NCBI GenBank assembly: GCA_029876055.1
Contig: CM056876.1
Location: 3,410,001 to 3,474,000, forward strand
DNA length: 64,000 bases
DNA from: Madurella fahalii
Lineage: Eukaryota; Ascomycota; Sordariomycetes; Sordariales
Direction: 5' to 3'
The translations under genes were made by a program, and so were the position numbers. Of this stretch, positions 42,393 through 53,001 are shown piece after piece. Numbering within the stretch: the stretch's first letter is position 1; every line of letters starts with the position of its first letter. The notes under the pieces were generated by a model that was not told the DNA's origin, ran no database searches, and saw only the letters and a list, made by a program, of their open reading frames with translations.

Positions 42393-43534
42393 CTAATCGA
42401 GCCGCAAGTCTTCGTAACCGCCCTCCTGGATCGGAAAATAACGGTGATTGCCGTTGGTCAGCGGCACCTGCTCCTGCTGCTGCTGCAACTGCTGCTGCTG
42501 TTCCTGCTGCTGCTGCTGCTGCTGAAAATGGGCCTGAACGTCGGCCAGTTCAGCGAGGCGCTGCTGGATTTGGAGCTCCCCTGGATAGCAGGTTAGTACC
42601 ATCCAATCGAACAGGGTAACTCGCTCGGCGGCCGGGACGGGAAACGACGGCGGGGTGTACGGCGGGAGGGCGTCTAACGTGCCTTGGACGATTCGCTCGG
42701 TGATGCGGGTGATGGCGGCGGGGAGGTTCCTGGAAAGGTTGGGTTGGGTCAGTTACTGGTAATTCTATGGCAAAGAGGGAAAAAAAAAAGAAAAGAAAAA
42801 AAAGAAAAAAAGAAAGGGCGGGATGCTTACCCAATCTGTCCGTGGACGGCCCAGTTCTGGTCAGCGAGCGACTGGGCGAGCTCGAGTTGGTGATTGTCCA
42901 TCAGTGTCGGGTTCACGACGACAATCAGTGGGGCTTCGACGCGCATGGCTTCGAGAACCGTTCCGGAGCCTGGGACGAAACGTGAGTCTTGTTCGCTGCA
43001 AAGAAGCGGCTGCTATAAGACGAGAGAGAGCGTACCGCCGTGAGAGATGACGCAGCCGGCGGGACGGACGCCGATTTCGCCGCGGCACGCCAGCATGTAG
43101 TCGGCCATCGCGTCAGTGTAGGCAAACATGCCGATCTCGATGCCGTGCTTGTCTTCGTCGCGGAGGCTGTTGATCCGCTGCTCGAAGAGCTGGTAGTCTG
43201 GCCCGCACTGCACGTCGAGCCTGGTATAGCCGTGCTCCGCGAGGCACTGCAGGAAGCTCGGGCTGCTGACCTCCTCGATCAAAGCGCGGAAGCTGGCCGT
43301 TGCACCGACCGTAACAAAGCAGCGACGGCCGGGCAAACTGGGATGCTCTGCATCAAGGTTAGTTTGGTCATCGCGGCCGTCAACTCGCTGCCTTTTATGC
43401 TGGGGCTCACCCGACGCGCCCGCGCCGACCCCTTCGACCATGATGGTGATGGTGGTGGTGACGGTGGTGGCTCCAGGGTTGCCATTGGTGATGGCGGGGC
43501 CGCGGCCAACCCAGGTGATAACGTTCTCTGCCAT
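42393..43534 (-). CDS. ALG13: UDP-GlcNAc transferase subunit ALG13 with glutamine-rich C-terminal extension
   Basis: Four exons are best supported: 43534-43411, 43347-43036, 42969-42831 and 42729-42393 (about 303 residues). The first intron (43348-43410, 63 nt) is a multiple of three, so the frame is open through it, but it has GTGAGC, a CTAAC branch site and CAG, so I take it as real. Alg13 is the catalytic subunit that, with membrane-bound Alg14, adds the second GlcNAc to dolichol-linked oligosaccharide on the cytosolic ER face. Family marks are RRCFVTVGATASF, CVISHGGSGTVLEA and NPTLMDNHQLELA. The C-terminus carries a Gln-rich tail of about 30 residues (CAG/CTG-type repeat, about 42475-42523) not needed for the fold. 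Confidence 0.92.
42475..42523 (-). repeat. CTG/CAG microsatellite encoding the ALG13 glutamine tail
   Basis: Imperfect triplet repeats (CTGCTG on the plus strand, interrupted by CAACTG and TTCCTG) encode runs of Q in the ALG13 C-terminus. Confidence 0.85.
42779..42814. repeat. A-rich tract in an ALG13 intron
   Basis: This is a nearly pure A tract interrupted by single G residues. It lies within the intron at 42730-42830, on the plus strand, and so is a T/C tract near the donor side of the transcript. Confidence 0.8.
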
Positions 43535-44216
43535 CGTTATCGTGGCAGAATGAATATTGATTGTCGATAAGATTTGGCGGTGAAACGGCTAAATATCGGG
43601 TATATGGTTGAAAACGGGTTAATTTTCGGAGATTTGCTGTGGTGGCTCGGTTAAATTTCGGGGGACAATCCAGATTTGTAGGTCACATGCTTCACCCATT
43701 GTTAATCCTCTCATCGCTCTATTGTGCACAGTTTGCACCCATCGTCAACACTTCAGATGTGAGACAAGCAACTCCCGTCTCAATATAGGAGAACAGTTGA
43801 CTCGCAGCTCTCGAGCCCGTATGTATGCAGATGACTATGGTACAGATGCATCATCACATCATTATTCTTGTTTCAATTGCTCACTTTTTGTTCGGTGTGC
43901 TCTTCTCTGGGAATGTATTCAACCGCTGCACTTTCCACGTTCACCCATTACACTCCATTCACCATTGCGTTTGTGTTGTTTTTCCATTAGTGCCCTTGAA
44001 GAGTTTAAAGTCATAACATAGCTGTTGCCTTGCCCTATCATTTACTGAGTCTAATTAGAAAACGTAGAGTTCGTTGTGATTCAGAAGGGTAGTGTGGCTG
44101 TGCACAGTGTGGCTTGTGCTTTGTTCTAGGGAGGTCGGAACTCCAAAATTTTGGAGATGCGAGTTTCCACCGCGTGTTGCAGCTGTGTCCAACCACGACA
44201 GCCTCGACCTTTCGGC
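43535..44216. promoter_or_regulatory. Divergent spacer between ALG13 and the mS35 gene
   Basis: It is AT-rich and lies between two start codons, so it should hold both promoters. No other feature is recognised. Confidence 0.45.
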
Positions 44217-45442
44217 ATGGCCTCCCCCGCCAATTTGTTCCGGCTTTGCCTCCGGACGAGCAGCAGGCAACTACCAGCCATCCGCACTGCTGCCGCAATC
44301 CGGCAACCTCGTTTACGCCATCCATTGTCAACGACAGCGCGACTGGCTGCAGCCGACGACGAGGATTTCGACGAAGTCAAGCAGGTCTTTGCCAATCCCG
44401 GCGAGTTCCTACGCAGCTTCCTACGTGATGAGACAATCTCAGACAAAGACCGCGAGGTCGCAAGCCGTATGCTCGACGACTGGTCCAAGGTGCCCGACGA
44501 CATGCGGAGAGACATCGAGCGTCTCACAACCGAGATCTCTGACGACGCTGGGCCACTGCGAAGGCCTGTAATACCGAAAAAGGAGAGCTTCTGGAACGCT
44601 GAAGAGGCCGATACGGATTTAATCACGGATGAACTTGGAGAGGACGATTTCGAGGAAGACGATATGATGGCCATGGGTCACGGCAAGCTCGAAGAGCACC
44701 GCGAGTTCAGAGAATACGCGCGCATTGCCGTGTGGGAGATGCCACTGCTCTCGAGTAAGCGCAACAGAGGTCTCTTGGGTGGCTGCGATCCAGACGACTA
44801 ACTGGCGAGTAGAGCTTGCCAAGCCATTCCAGCCGCCTTCGGAAGGCGAGGCCCTGCGCTTCCGATACACGACTTACATGGGCGAGTTCCACCCTGCCGA
44901 CAGGAAGGTTGTTGTCGAGTTCGCGCCCAGCGACTTGCCCGACCTCACCGAAGCCCAACAGTTGAAGCTCAAGAAGCTCGCCGGGTCTAGATACAACCCC
45001 GAAAAAGACATCATCAAGATGAGCTGCGAGAGGTTTGAGCACCAGGCCCAGAACAAGCGGTATTTGGGAGATCTTGTGGAGAAGATGATTGCTACCGCAA
45101 AGGTAAGGAGGGACAGTCACCCAACCCTCTGCCTGCCCATACTGAACCAGTTAGGACCCCACCGATATGTTCGAGGACGTTCCCCTCGACACGCGCCATC
45201 ACAAGTTCAAGACCAGGATCAAGTTCCCCAAGGAGTGGTACTTGACAGAGGAACGGAAGAAGCAGCTGGAGGAACAACGAAAGCAGGCGTTGCTCTTGGA
45301 TGAACAGAAGAGGCAGTCGGGGACTTTAGTTAACGGCGTCGATGCCATCCAACGGGCGCTGGCTACCGCCAAGGAACCTGTGGAGGAACCCGTCTTGATA
45401 CGGAGGGGGAAGGCACAAACCAGGCTTCCGCTCCGGCGGTAA
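44217..45442 (+). CDS. Mitochondrial small-subunit ribosomal protein mS35 (Rsm24/MRPS35 family)
   Basis: Three exons: 44217-44754, 44813-45102 and 45155-45442, for about 371 residues. The frame is open back to 44151, but the ATG at 44217 begins a clean presequence (MASPANLFRLCLRTSSRQL), so I prefer it. The central region carries the family motif TYMGEFHPADRKVVVEF followed by LKKLAGSRYNPEKDIIKMS, seen in the MRP-S28/S35 proteins of the mitochondrial 37S subunit. An acidic insert (GEDDFEEDDMM) precedes it. Both introns are short, with CTAAC-type branch sites. The C-terminus is a charged helix (LTEERKKQLEEQRKQ). Confidence 0.92.
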
Positions 45443-46882
45443 CAAAATGGGCGCTGCTTTCACTACCGCTAAGGGGGCGGAGGTTGCCAACCTCCCCATT
45501 ACCTAGAAGAGGCGGCTCGCGCTCTGCCCGGCCTTTGCCTTGCATAGACGAGTCGTTGTATTATGAAATCCAGTGTACATCAATCTGCACAAGAACCATA
45601 GATCCTGTTGTTGACCCCGCTTGCCTCATAAATCTAGCCGGCTTGCTTCCATTTGCCTAGCGCTAACGTGACGACAGGTTTTTGTCTGCTTTAACACCAA
45701 CCCAACTCAGGGGCAACCTGCATGCCTCGAAGGGAGGGCAGAACAACACAAGTAACCCCACATACTAACGTTAAGTCGGTCTCCATCGATATATAAGGAG
45801 CGACAAAATGCCATTTCCCGGCACCTCTGGAGGCGGTTGCTATAGCTGACTGATGAGCTTTAATTCCTGCTCTGTGGACGATGGTGGATCGACCGTTTTG
45901 TCAACGTTAAATTTGCGATTCCACCATGCTCCATCTGGAGTCTTTTAAAATTAGTCTGTCATGAACATGATTCGCGCAACCCGGTGTTGTCTTCTGCCTC
46001 AATGGGCTGTCCTGGGAGCTGTTGTTCGCCAATTGGTAGTTTGTGCTGGGGTGGCGCCGTGTAGTACTAAATGTAACGCAGGGCACCACCGTCTCTTGTT
46101 TGGAAAGGAAGCCTTTGTTTTTCTATCAATTATTGCTTGCCCACACGTGTACGTTAGTATCAAATGAAGATTTTTCCCTTGATAACAAAAGTGACGTTAG
46201 CCTCGGCACTCCACCAATTCCCAGGTGGGGAATCACACATGGCGCTGTGAGGGGCCATGCAAGCCCAGATCTGCCTCCAACGGCGCTGCAGAGGACACTG
46301 TGCGGGTCCGGTTTATTGGCACTTTGTCACCGCACGTCAGCTCTTTGACGTGGAATATAGTCAGGGCCCAGCGTCCGAGCAGAAGGGAAAACTAATTCTA
46401 GTGTCAAGTCATAGCCCGTCAGTTAAAAAAATATACGCATTACGCTAGTTTCTGTCGTATAATTCCGAGCCCGTCTTTCCAGTGATTTCGCGACACAAGA
46501 GGATCACAGTACAACGAGCGATGGGATGGTTGACAAACCCCGCCCCTTGCCCTGTTTGGAGTCTAGACATGGATGCAGCTGCATGCGAGGAGGATGTGCC
46601 AGGTGTGCGAGGTGTGCCTCGGCTCAAACCTGGGATAATACCTGTAGAGGCTCAGAGCGGCGTCAACCACAAGGGGTCGCTCATCATCCGGAGCCTCCGC
46701 TCTGGCTCGTGTGTTTCCATATTTTTGTAATCGTTGCCGTCGCCTTTCCCCGGCCATCTGCTCCCCGTGCTTTTATCTTTTAGAATTTTGCGCGGCGGTT
46801 GGATTCAGTCCGTTTTATTTTTGCCTTGTTTCTCGTTATCCTTCTTAGCCCATCCAGCTGTTGCTGTCGCACATTCGCAACA
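45443..46882. other. 1.4-kb spacer upstream of the aldehyde dehydrogenase gene
   Basis: No gene is recognised. The sequence immediately upstream of 46883 is open in frame and hydrophobic when translated, but it has no ATG, so I take it as untranslated leader. Confidence 0.5.
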
Positions 46883-48542
46883 ATGACCACCAAGGTGTCG
46901 ATTCCGGACTTCCAGGCCACGGCCGTGGATGCGATCCCTTCCATCGCCAGCACCGCGCGTGGCGTGTTCCGCACGCACAAGACCAAGAACCTGCAATGGC
47001 GCCAGGTGCAGTTACGCAAGCTCTACTGGGCCCTCGAGGACTTCAAGCCCCAGTTGGTAGCCGCGCTGGCGCAGGACCTCCACAAGTCTGACTACGAGTC
47101 TCTTCTCTCTGAGGTCGACTGGATCAAGAAGGACTGCATGTTCATGCTCGACCATCTTGAGAGCTTCACCAAAGACGAGAAGCTCGGCGCTCTCGCCGTT
47201 CCCACGGCCTACTCGATCATGAAGTTTCGCATCCGGAAAGAACCCATGGGCACGGTACTCATCATCGGCCCCTACAACTTTCCGGTCCAGCTACTCCTAT
47301 GCCCATTGGTCGGCGCCATTGCTGCTGGCTGCACCGCCGTCCTCAAGCCTTCTGAATTGACGCCGGCGTGCGCCATGGTCGTCAAGGAAATGATTGAGTC
47401 ACGACTCGATTCCGCCGCGTTTGCCGTTGTCAACGGCGCCATCCCCGAGACGGGGGCCCTGATGAACGAGAAATGGGACAAGATATTCTTCACTGGCAGT
47501 GCGACGGTGGGCACCATCATCGCGAAAAAGGCTGCTGAGACACTCACGCCCGTGGTCCTCGAGCTCGGTGGCAAGAACCCGGCCTTCATCACTAAGAGCG
47601 CCAACCTTGCGCTCGCTGCGAGGCGGCTACTCTGGGGCAAGGTTTTGAACGCTGGTCAGGTCTGCATGTCACAGAATTACATCCTCATCGACAAGGACAT
47701 CGTCACGACCTTTATCGAATTTCTTAAGCAGGCATACAAGGAGATGTTCCCCAATGGCGCCAAGGCGAGCCCAGATTTGGCGCGCATCGTTAACCAGAGG
47801 CACTTCCAGCGGCTTAAGAAGATGCTAGACGAGACCAAGGGCAAGATCGTTATGGGCGGCGCCATGGACGAGTCCGAACTCTTCATTGAACCCACTGTCG
47901 TCCTGGTCAACTCGGTTGACGACTCGATGATGCAGGAGGAGTCCTTCGGGCCCATCTTTTCTATTTATCCCGTGAACTCGCTGGACGAGGCGCTCAACGT
48001 TGCCAACTTGGTGCACCGCACCCCTCTGTCTCTCTTTTCGTTTGGCTCCAAGAAAGAGAACCAGCGAGGTAAGCCCGCAGCTCATTATCCCCCCCCCCCC
48101 TTTCCCTCTCTTTTACTAATGACGTGTCTCAGTCCTTAATGAGATGACCTCTGGCGGTGCCACGCTCAACGACTCCTATTTCCACGGCACGCTCAACACG
48201 GTCCCCTTTGGTGGCGTCGGCGACAGCGGTTGGGGCGCGTACCGCGGCAAGTCCAGTTTTGACACTTTTACGCATTTCCGGACCATCGCCGAGACGCCGT
48301 CGTGGGCCGAGTCGCTGCTCCGCGTCCGCTACATGCCGTACGACTTGTCGCGGCTCAAGTTGCTGGGGCGGCTGATGGACAAGAAGCCCAACTTCGACCG
48401 TAACGGCAAGGTGGTCAAAGGCCTGGGCTACTGGGTGTCGATGATCCTGACCTTGGGCGGGAAGGGCGCCAAAGGTGCGTTGATGCGGTGGTTGGCCGTC
48501 CTAGCCGCCCATTACCTGTACACGAACGGGGTCGGAAGATAA
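46883..48542 (+). CDS. Fatty-aldehyde-type aldehyde dehydrogenase (class 3 / Hfd1-like)
   Basis: Two exons, 46883-48068 and 48133-48542, give about 531 residues. The enzyme oxidises aldehydes to acids with NAD(P)+; class 3 members act on medium- and long-chain aldehydes. The catalytic cysteine is in LNAGQVCMSQNYILID, and the general-base glutamate is in VLELGGKNPAF. The nucleotide-binding GSATVGTIIAKK and the C-terminal PFGGVGDSGWGAYRGKSSFDTFTHFR are typical of the class 3 branch. The C-terminus has a hydrophobic stretch (MRWLAVLAAHYLYTN) that may be a tail anchor in the ER or mitochondrial outer membrane, as in human ALDH3A2 and yeast Hfd1. The 64-nt intron is GT-AG and contains a C10 run. 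Confidence 0.94.
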
Positions 48543-49025
48543 GGGAATTCTCTCTCGTTTTCCGAGGGGCGGTTTCGGCTTCTCTTGGTTTATTGGTTCA
48601 AAGCGATCTAATGCATGAATGTCCGCTATTTAGGAGACAGCGAATGACGGACCTGTACGATAATATTTATGCAGTGGTGATTTAGGACGGGTAGCCGGCT
48701 CAGATTATACCCCAATGCAGGCCGAAACTATTTGATACCCAAGAGCGACGTTGTACGGTGAATACTCACCTGTTTGGCACCTTCTCAGGACCCGGTTGTA
48801 ATATCTCTTTTGTAAATTAGTCGTTCTCTTCGGAAGGAGCAGATCCTCTGTCACATCTGGTCCATTTCCCCGCCCATTTCGCCGGAAATAGCATGGTGGG
48901 CTCATGTTTGAGCCCGCTCGCACCCTTCAAGCAGCAGCACAACATGATCATCCTTTGCTGCCATGACGACTTTTCTTCTTTTTTTCTTCTCGTGATCTTT
49001 CCCCCTTAGGTGGCCATCAAGGCCA
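48543..49025. other. Convergent spacer between the ALDH gene and RRP4
   Basis: The 3' regions of two convergent genes. No other feature is seen. Confidence 0.5.
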
Positions 49026-50135
49026 TCATGCCCCAGTCAGGGCCGCAGCCAACTGCTCGCCTCGCTCCCCGCCTAGATAGATATCATCCGCTCCATATGC
49101 CGATATCATGGCCATCTCAACGGCCTCATGATACCCCCTCACGACCATATCCTCATCCACCCGCAGCCCATTCTCCACCAGCGCCGTCACCACCCCGCGT
49201 AACCTCGCAATCTCGCGCATCGTCTCCACCTCGATCCGGTCATTCTGGCTCGAGTACATGGTCGCGTTCACACTCTCCTCCATATTCGTAATCCCCGCCT
49301 TTGCGTCGCCTCCTTCGACCGCGGCCGCGGCCGCCGTCTCGACGTGCTTGCTGATCCACACATATCCGTTCACCCCGAGCACAACATCCACCTGGCCGCC
49401 GCCGTTGGCCACCTCCATGGTCCACACCTGGCGCCGGCTCCTCACCACCCCTCCGCCGCCGCCCATCCCGCTGACGGCGACGAAGACGCCGTTCCGCAGC
49501 TTGCCGTACTTGAGGGAGCGCGTGTGCAGCACGGCGCCGCCGTCGCCGAACAGCTGCTGCACCTCGGCGACCAGCAGGTCGCCCTCGGCGAAGAAGCTGC
49601 GGATCTGCAGCTCGTCCGTCTCGGTGCGCTTGCGCAGGATGCCACCGGGCAGGTTGATGGCGCTGAGCGGGAGGGCGGCGAGCTGGGTGGAGCCGACGTC
49701 GACGCGCCAGCGCTTGGCCTGCACCTCGACGATGCGCCCCACCACCAGGTCGCCCACCTCGGGCGTGTAGCGCGCGCGCAGCGGCCGCACCGAGAGCAGC
49801 TTGTTGGTGCGCGTGATGGTGCCCGCCACCGACGACACGATGGCCGCCGTGTCCGGGTCCGCCGCCGGGTGCCCGTGCGAGACGTAGGTCCCATGCCCGC
49901 GCATCCATTGCGGGTCCGAGGTGATGAGCTCGCCCGGGGTGACGATCTCGCTGCCGTTGCCGTGCGACGTGGTGAGGCGGGCGCGCTTGGATGGGCGGCC
50001 GGTCATGGGGATGTCTCCTTCCAGGTCGGCGCCGCCACCCGTGGAGGAATCTGAGTCGTACGAGGCGTCGGAGGCATTGTCTTCGGGGTCGTGGATGGGA
50101 CGGGAGGGTTTGGGGGCTATGATAGTGATGGGCAT
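49026..50135 (-). CDS. RRP4: Exosome complex RNA-binding protein RRP4 (EXOSC2)
   Basis: An intronless gene of 369 residues. Rrp4 is one of the three S1/KH cap subunits of the RNA exosome and guides RNA into the central channel. After a disordered, acidic N-terminus (about 1-60), the N-terminal exosome domain starts with VTPGELITSDPQWMRGHGTYV. An S1 domain follows (YTPEVGDLVVGRIVEVQAKRWRVDVGS), and then RTETDELQIRSFFAEGDLL and HTRSLKYGKLRNG lead into the KH-type part (VNGYVWISKH). An Ala/Glu/Gly insert near residue 275 is low-complexity. The gene is very GC-rich and, as a result, long open frames appear on the other strands; they are shadows. Confidence 0.95.
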   Translation of the reverse strand: MPITIIAPKPSRPIHDPEDNASDASYDSDSSTGGGADLEGDIPMTGRPSKRARLTTSHGNGSEIVTPGELITSDPQWMRGHGTYVSHGHPAADPDTAAIVSSVAGTITRTNKLLSVRPLRARYTPEVGDLVVGRIVEVQAKRWRVDVGSTQLAALPLSAINLPGGILRKRTETDELQIRSFFAEGDLLVAEVQQLFGDGGAVLHTRSLKYGKLRNGVFVAVSGMGGGGGVVRSRRQVWTMEVANGGGQVDVVLGVNGYVWISKHVETAAAAAVEGGDAKAGITNMEESVNATMYSSQNDRIEVETMREIARLRGVVTALVENGLRVDEDMVVRGYHEAVEMAMISAYGADDIYLGGERGEQLAAALTGA

Positions 50136-50687
50136 GGTGGGGGAGAGAGTTTGGGTTGTCTCGGGGAGACAGGCCGCCCAAGGAATATTGCGGTTCTTGG
50201 TATTTCTAAACCTTTGGGACGCAACTTACTCAAGTGGGGATTGGGGAGAATACGAATAAAAAAAAAGTAAAAGTATTTACCTTCCCGTATCGCAAACAGG
50301 GGCGATTTCCTTGTGAAGGTTGGATTCACAAAGTCGCTGTGGCACCCACAAGGAAAACCGCCCCGCCCAATCAGGAATAGCGCGGTACCAAGTCCCTGCT
50401 CGCGAGCCTCGGTACACAGATCAGCCTGCTTTCAGTGCTTTGTACGTGGGGACTCCACCAGCCAGCCGATAGTTCAGCAGCTAGAATAGAATAGGTACCG
50501 CGTCGAAAGATGTGACACTTAAGGTGCAATTGCTGCTTTGCAATTGCGGTTCCGCTTTTGCAACAGTTTATGAGCCCGGAGCTTCAATCGTGCACGCAGA
50601 AGAAAGCATTCACTGCAGGGAGCTTCAATTCTTCCCGAATCTGAACTCGCACAATTGATCCCAACGCCACAACCTTAATCGCCAACC
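50136..50687. other. Spacer between RRP4 and the Gag-like relic
   Basis: This should include the RRP4 promoter. No gene or repeat is recognised. Confidence 0.5.
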
Positions 50688-51218
50688 ATGAGCCGCATCA
50701 TCATGAAGAATCGCACCAACTGGGTAGAGTGGTACGCCACTCTGTGAGGGAAAGCGCTCGTGCTAGGAGTGTGGGAATACGTTGATCCCGAATCCCTAAC
50801 CACGGTCGAATTCAAGAGGCTCACGGTCCTGTCAGTTGAAAAGATCATCGAGGATATCTATGTCCAAGAGCTCGCTTCCCACAACGTCAAGCTCCAGGAG
50901 TGGGATAAGCATCCCAACCGAAATGACGCCAACAAACCGGTTGCGCCCACGCGCAAAAGCAGGGGCGACGAAATGATCCAGAGGCGCTTCGAGGAGCAAA
51001 TTCGGCTCCATCTCTTACTCGATTCCCGGTGGCAGAGCACCACGGAGAGATGCCACATGATCAGCAACTGGATGAGCCAGACTGTTGAGCCAGCGCTCCT
51101 CACCGCGGCCCAGATCAATCTCTTGGTGACAGGGCGCGGGGGCGTGAAGAAGGCGGTGCGCGTCCTCGAGCAGCAATTGCACCTTAAGTGTCATGAACGA
51201 AAATCAGGCTTTAAGTAG
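50688..51218 (+). pseudogene. Broken Gag-like protein of an LTR (Ty1/copia-type) retrotransposon
   Basis: Starting at the ATG at 50688, the frame reads MSRIIMKNRTNWVEWYATL, then an in-frame TGA at 50745-50747, then GKALVLGVWEYVDPESLT and on to a stop at 51218. The pattern N-W-x-E-W-x(n)-GVWEYVDP is that of the N-terminal part of copia-type Gag polyproteins in filamentous fungi, and ISNWMSQTVEPALL matches a later conserved helix. The protein ends about 175 codons in, without a zinc knuckle, and I see no protease, integrase, reverse transcriptase or LTR nearby. One C-to-T change (CGA to TGA) could explain the stop. It may be a retroelement relic, or a formerly domesticated Gag gene now broken. 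The family call is from remembered similarity. Confidence 0.65.
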
Positions 51219-53001
51219 GATGTCTGGGAGACGAGGTATATGGTCCTATTCTGTGTCAAGATTTGTCAGTAGAGACATAACTGAGGCAGCGAGCCAATTT
51301 CTTACCCTGATCTTCATGTAATTAGGCACATGATAAACAAGCTCCGTGGGAACTCTATAGGAATCTCCGCTACACATCTCCTTTAATATACCTCAAACTT
51401 TCTTTTTTCTGTTCGCTTCTATCATTCGGTTTTAATTGACTACGACTGTTGACGGTGTCGCCTGCGCTTTAAACGGGGGCGCAGGACCCGGGTGCGAATA
51501 AACGGCAAATGCGAGATATAATTACAGCTCAGAATGGTACCCAGATCTGGTATGGCGCCGCCGCAAATGGATCTGGAGAGGTTGTAATCGTCTCTCAAAC
51601 CAGAACTGTTCTTTAACCACGTTTAATTCACTGTTACCGGCAATGATACCTAAGCTGCAGTATGATCCGGGATTTATGCTCAAGCTAAGAAACACTTAGG
51701 AGCGCACTGGGCATTGTAGTGGGAAATGAAATAGGGTTCACAGCGACATGCATCTCGATAACTCAGTGCCAGAGTATAAGGTGATTTAAAATCTAACGTG
51801 CAGTTGGGACGAATAAAAATCCGCTAAGTGTACCTAAGGTACATGAGCCGATAAAGCCGACGAAGAAGAAATGTGTAGCTAGCTAAGGTATTCATTCAAA
51901 TCCCCTATCTTCAGTAATTTTAGTTTATTATTGGTTTCTTTTTATTTTTGTGCTTAATGCTGGTTTCGTCGTATCTGATCTCTTTATTGGCATGCTGCTA
52001 CTTCGTAGTAGACTCCGCTGGGACTTCACCGTCCCTGGTATTTGCAACTCCCGCATGATCCATTCAGCGTGGTGGGAGGCTACCAAGAACAAATACGGGG
52101 CAATCACCTGCACTTAGGTATCTGCGACATAGCGGACTCGAGAAACAGATGGGGGGCTTGGGGTTGGGGATGTTATTCGATTCGATTCAAACAACGGGGG
52201 AGTCAGGGGTTTCTGGTAGGTGGCTTGGTGTGATACTCTCCTGGGGCAGACATTTCAACCGGAGCTGTGTTCTTAGGTAGAAGATCTTGAATAATTACAC
52301 CCTCACGGTTCCCACATACTTACACACGGGATGACTCCGAAACAGGGAATAGAGGATAAAATGCCACATTGGATCAAGTGGCCTAATTGCATAGTGTGCA
52401 CACAGAAACTACCCTCTGTTCTCCAGGCACAAGCAAGCCTCAACCGGGAGGCAGGAGGAACAGAACGAGGGCGGGCGTTCGCCTCTCTTCGACCATGTGG
52501 AGGGGAACGCAGTACAGTGAGATCCTTATCTCTCACGGCAAGAGTCCGCTGTCTGCGCCAGTGCCGGCCAGTAGCTTAGCGGATAGTTGTTTTATTGAAT
52601 ACATTCCCAAGAATTATTACGTATTTCAAACATTGGTGCTGGTTGGGTGGTCGACCTGTCATGTAAGCTAAGCAGTGCGTCCCCTGATCATCAGGCATTG
52701 AGCATTGGGGTCAGGGTTATTAATCCACATTTTGTCAATTCGCGCGGTTGATGATAACGGGATCCGTGCCCCGCAACACCGGCAGAGCTTCTCCGTTTTC
52801 CAATGTCCCGGGACCCTGGCCTTCCTTTTGCGTGTCCCGAATTCGTGGCGCACGCCCCGCCGCGTACCCTCCCTTCACGACCGCCAGCATCGACCTACAA
52901 CGTCGCCCATCCAACTGATGAGGTGACCATCCTCATCGCCCAGCTCCGCACTGGCCGGCCGCTGGCGACAAGACCGAACTCCATCTCCGTCCAACTCGAG
53001 A
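51219..53001. other. 1.8-kb AT-rich spacer, possibly decayed repeat DNA
   Basis: It is lower in GC than the flanking genes, especially 51230-52000, with many stop codons in all frames. It follows directly on the Gag-like relic, so it may be decayed retroelement sequence, but no recognisable coding motif or long repeat remains. The promoter of the next gene lies at its end. Confidence 0.4.

Noticed and set aside
42601..42640. A 40-nt intron candidate in the last ALG13 exon, with a CTAAC-like branch site
   Set aside because: It would be out of phase and shorter than any other intron here.
46799..46882. An upstream extension of the aldehyde dehydrogenase that would add a hydrophobic, signal-like N-terminus
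   Set aside because: The extension begins at TTG, not ATG, and the ATG at 46883 begins a normal class 3 ALDH N-terminus.
49240..50181. A long Arg/Gly-rich open frame overlapping RRP4
   Set aside because: It is a shadow frame caused by the high GC content of RRP4, whose own frame has clear S1/KH-type motifs.
50744..50766. A 23-nt GT-AG segment that would remove the stop in the Gag-like relic
   Set aside because: It is far too short to be spliced, and its removal would also shift the frame.
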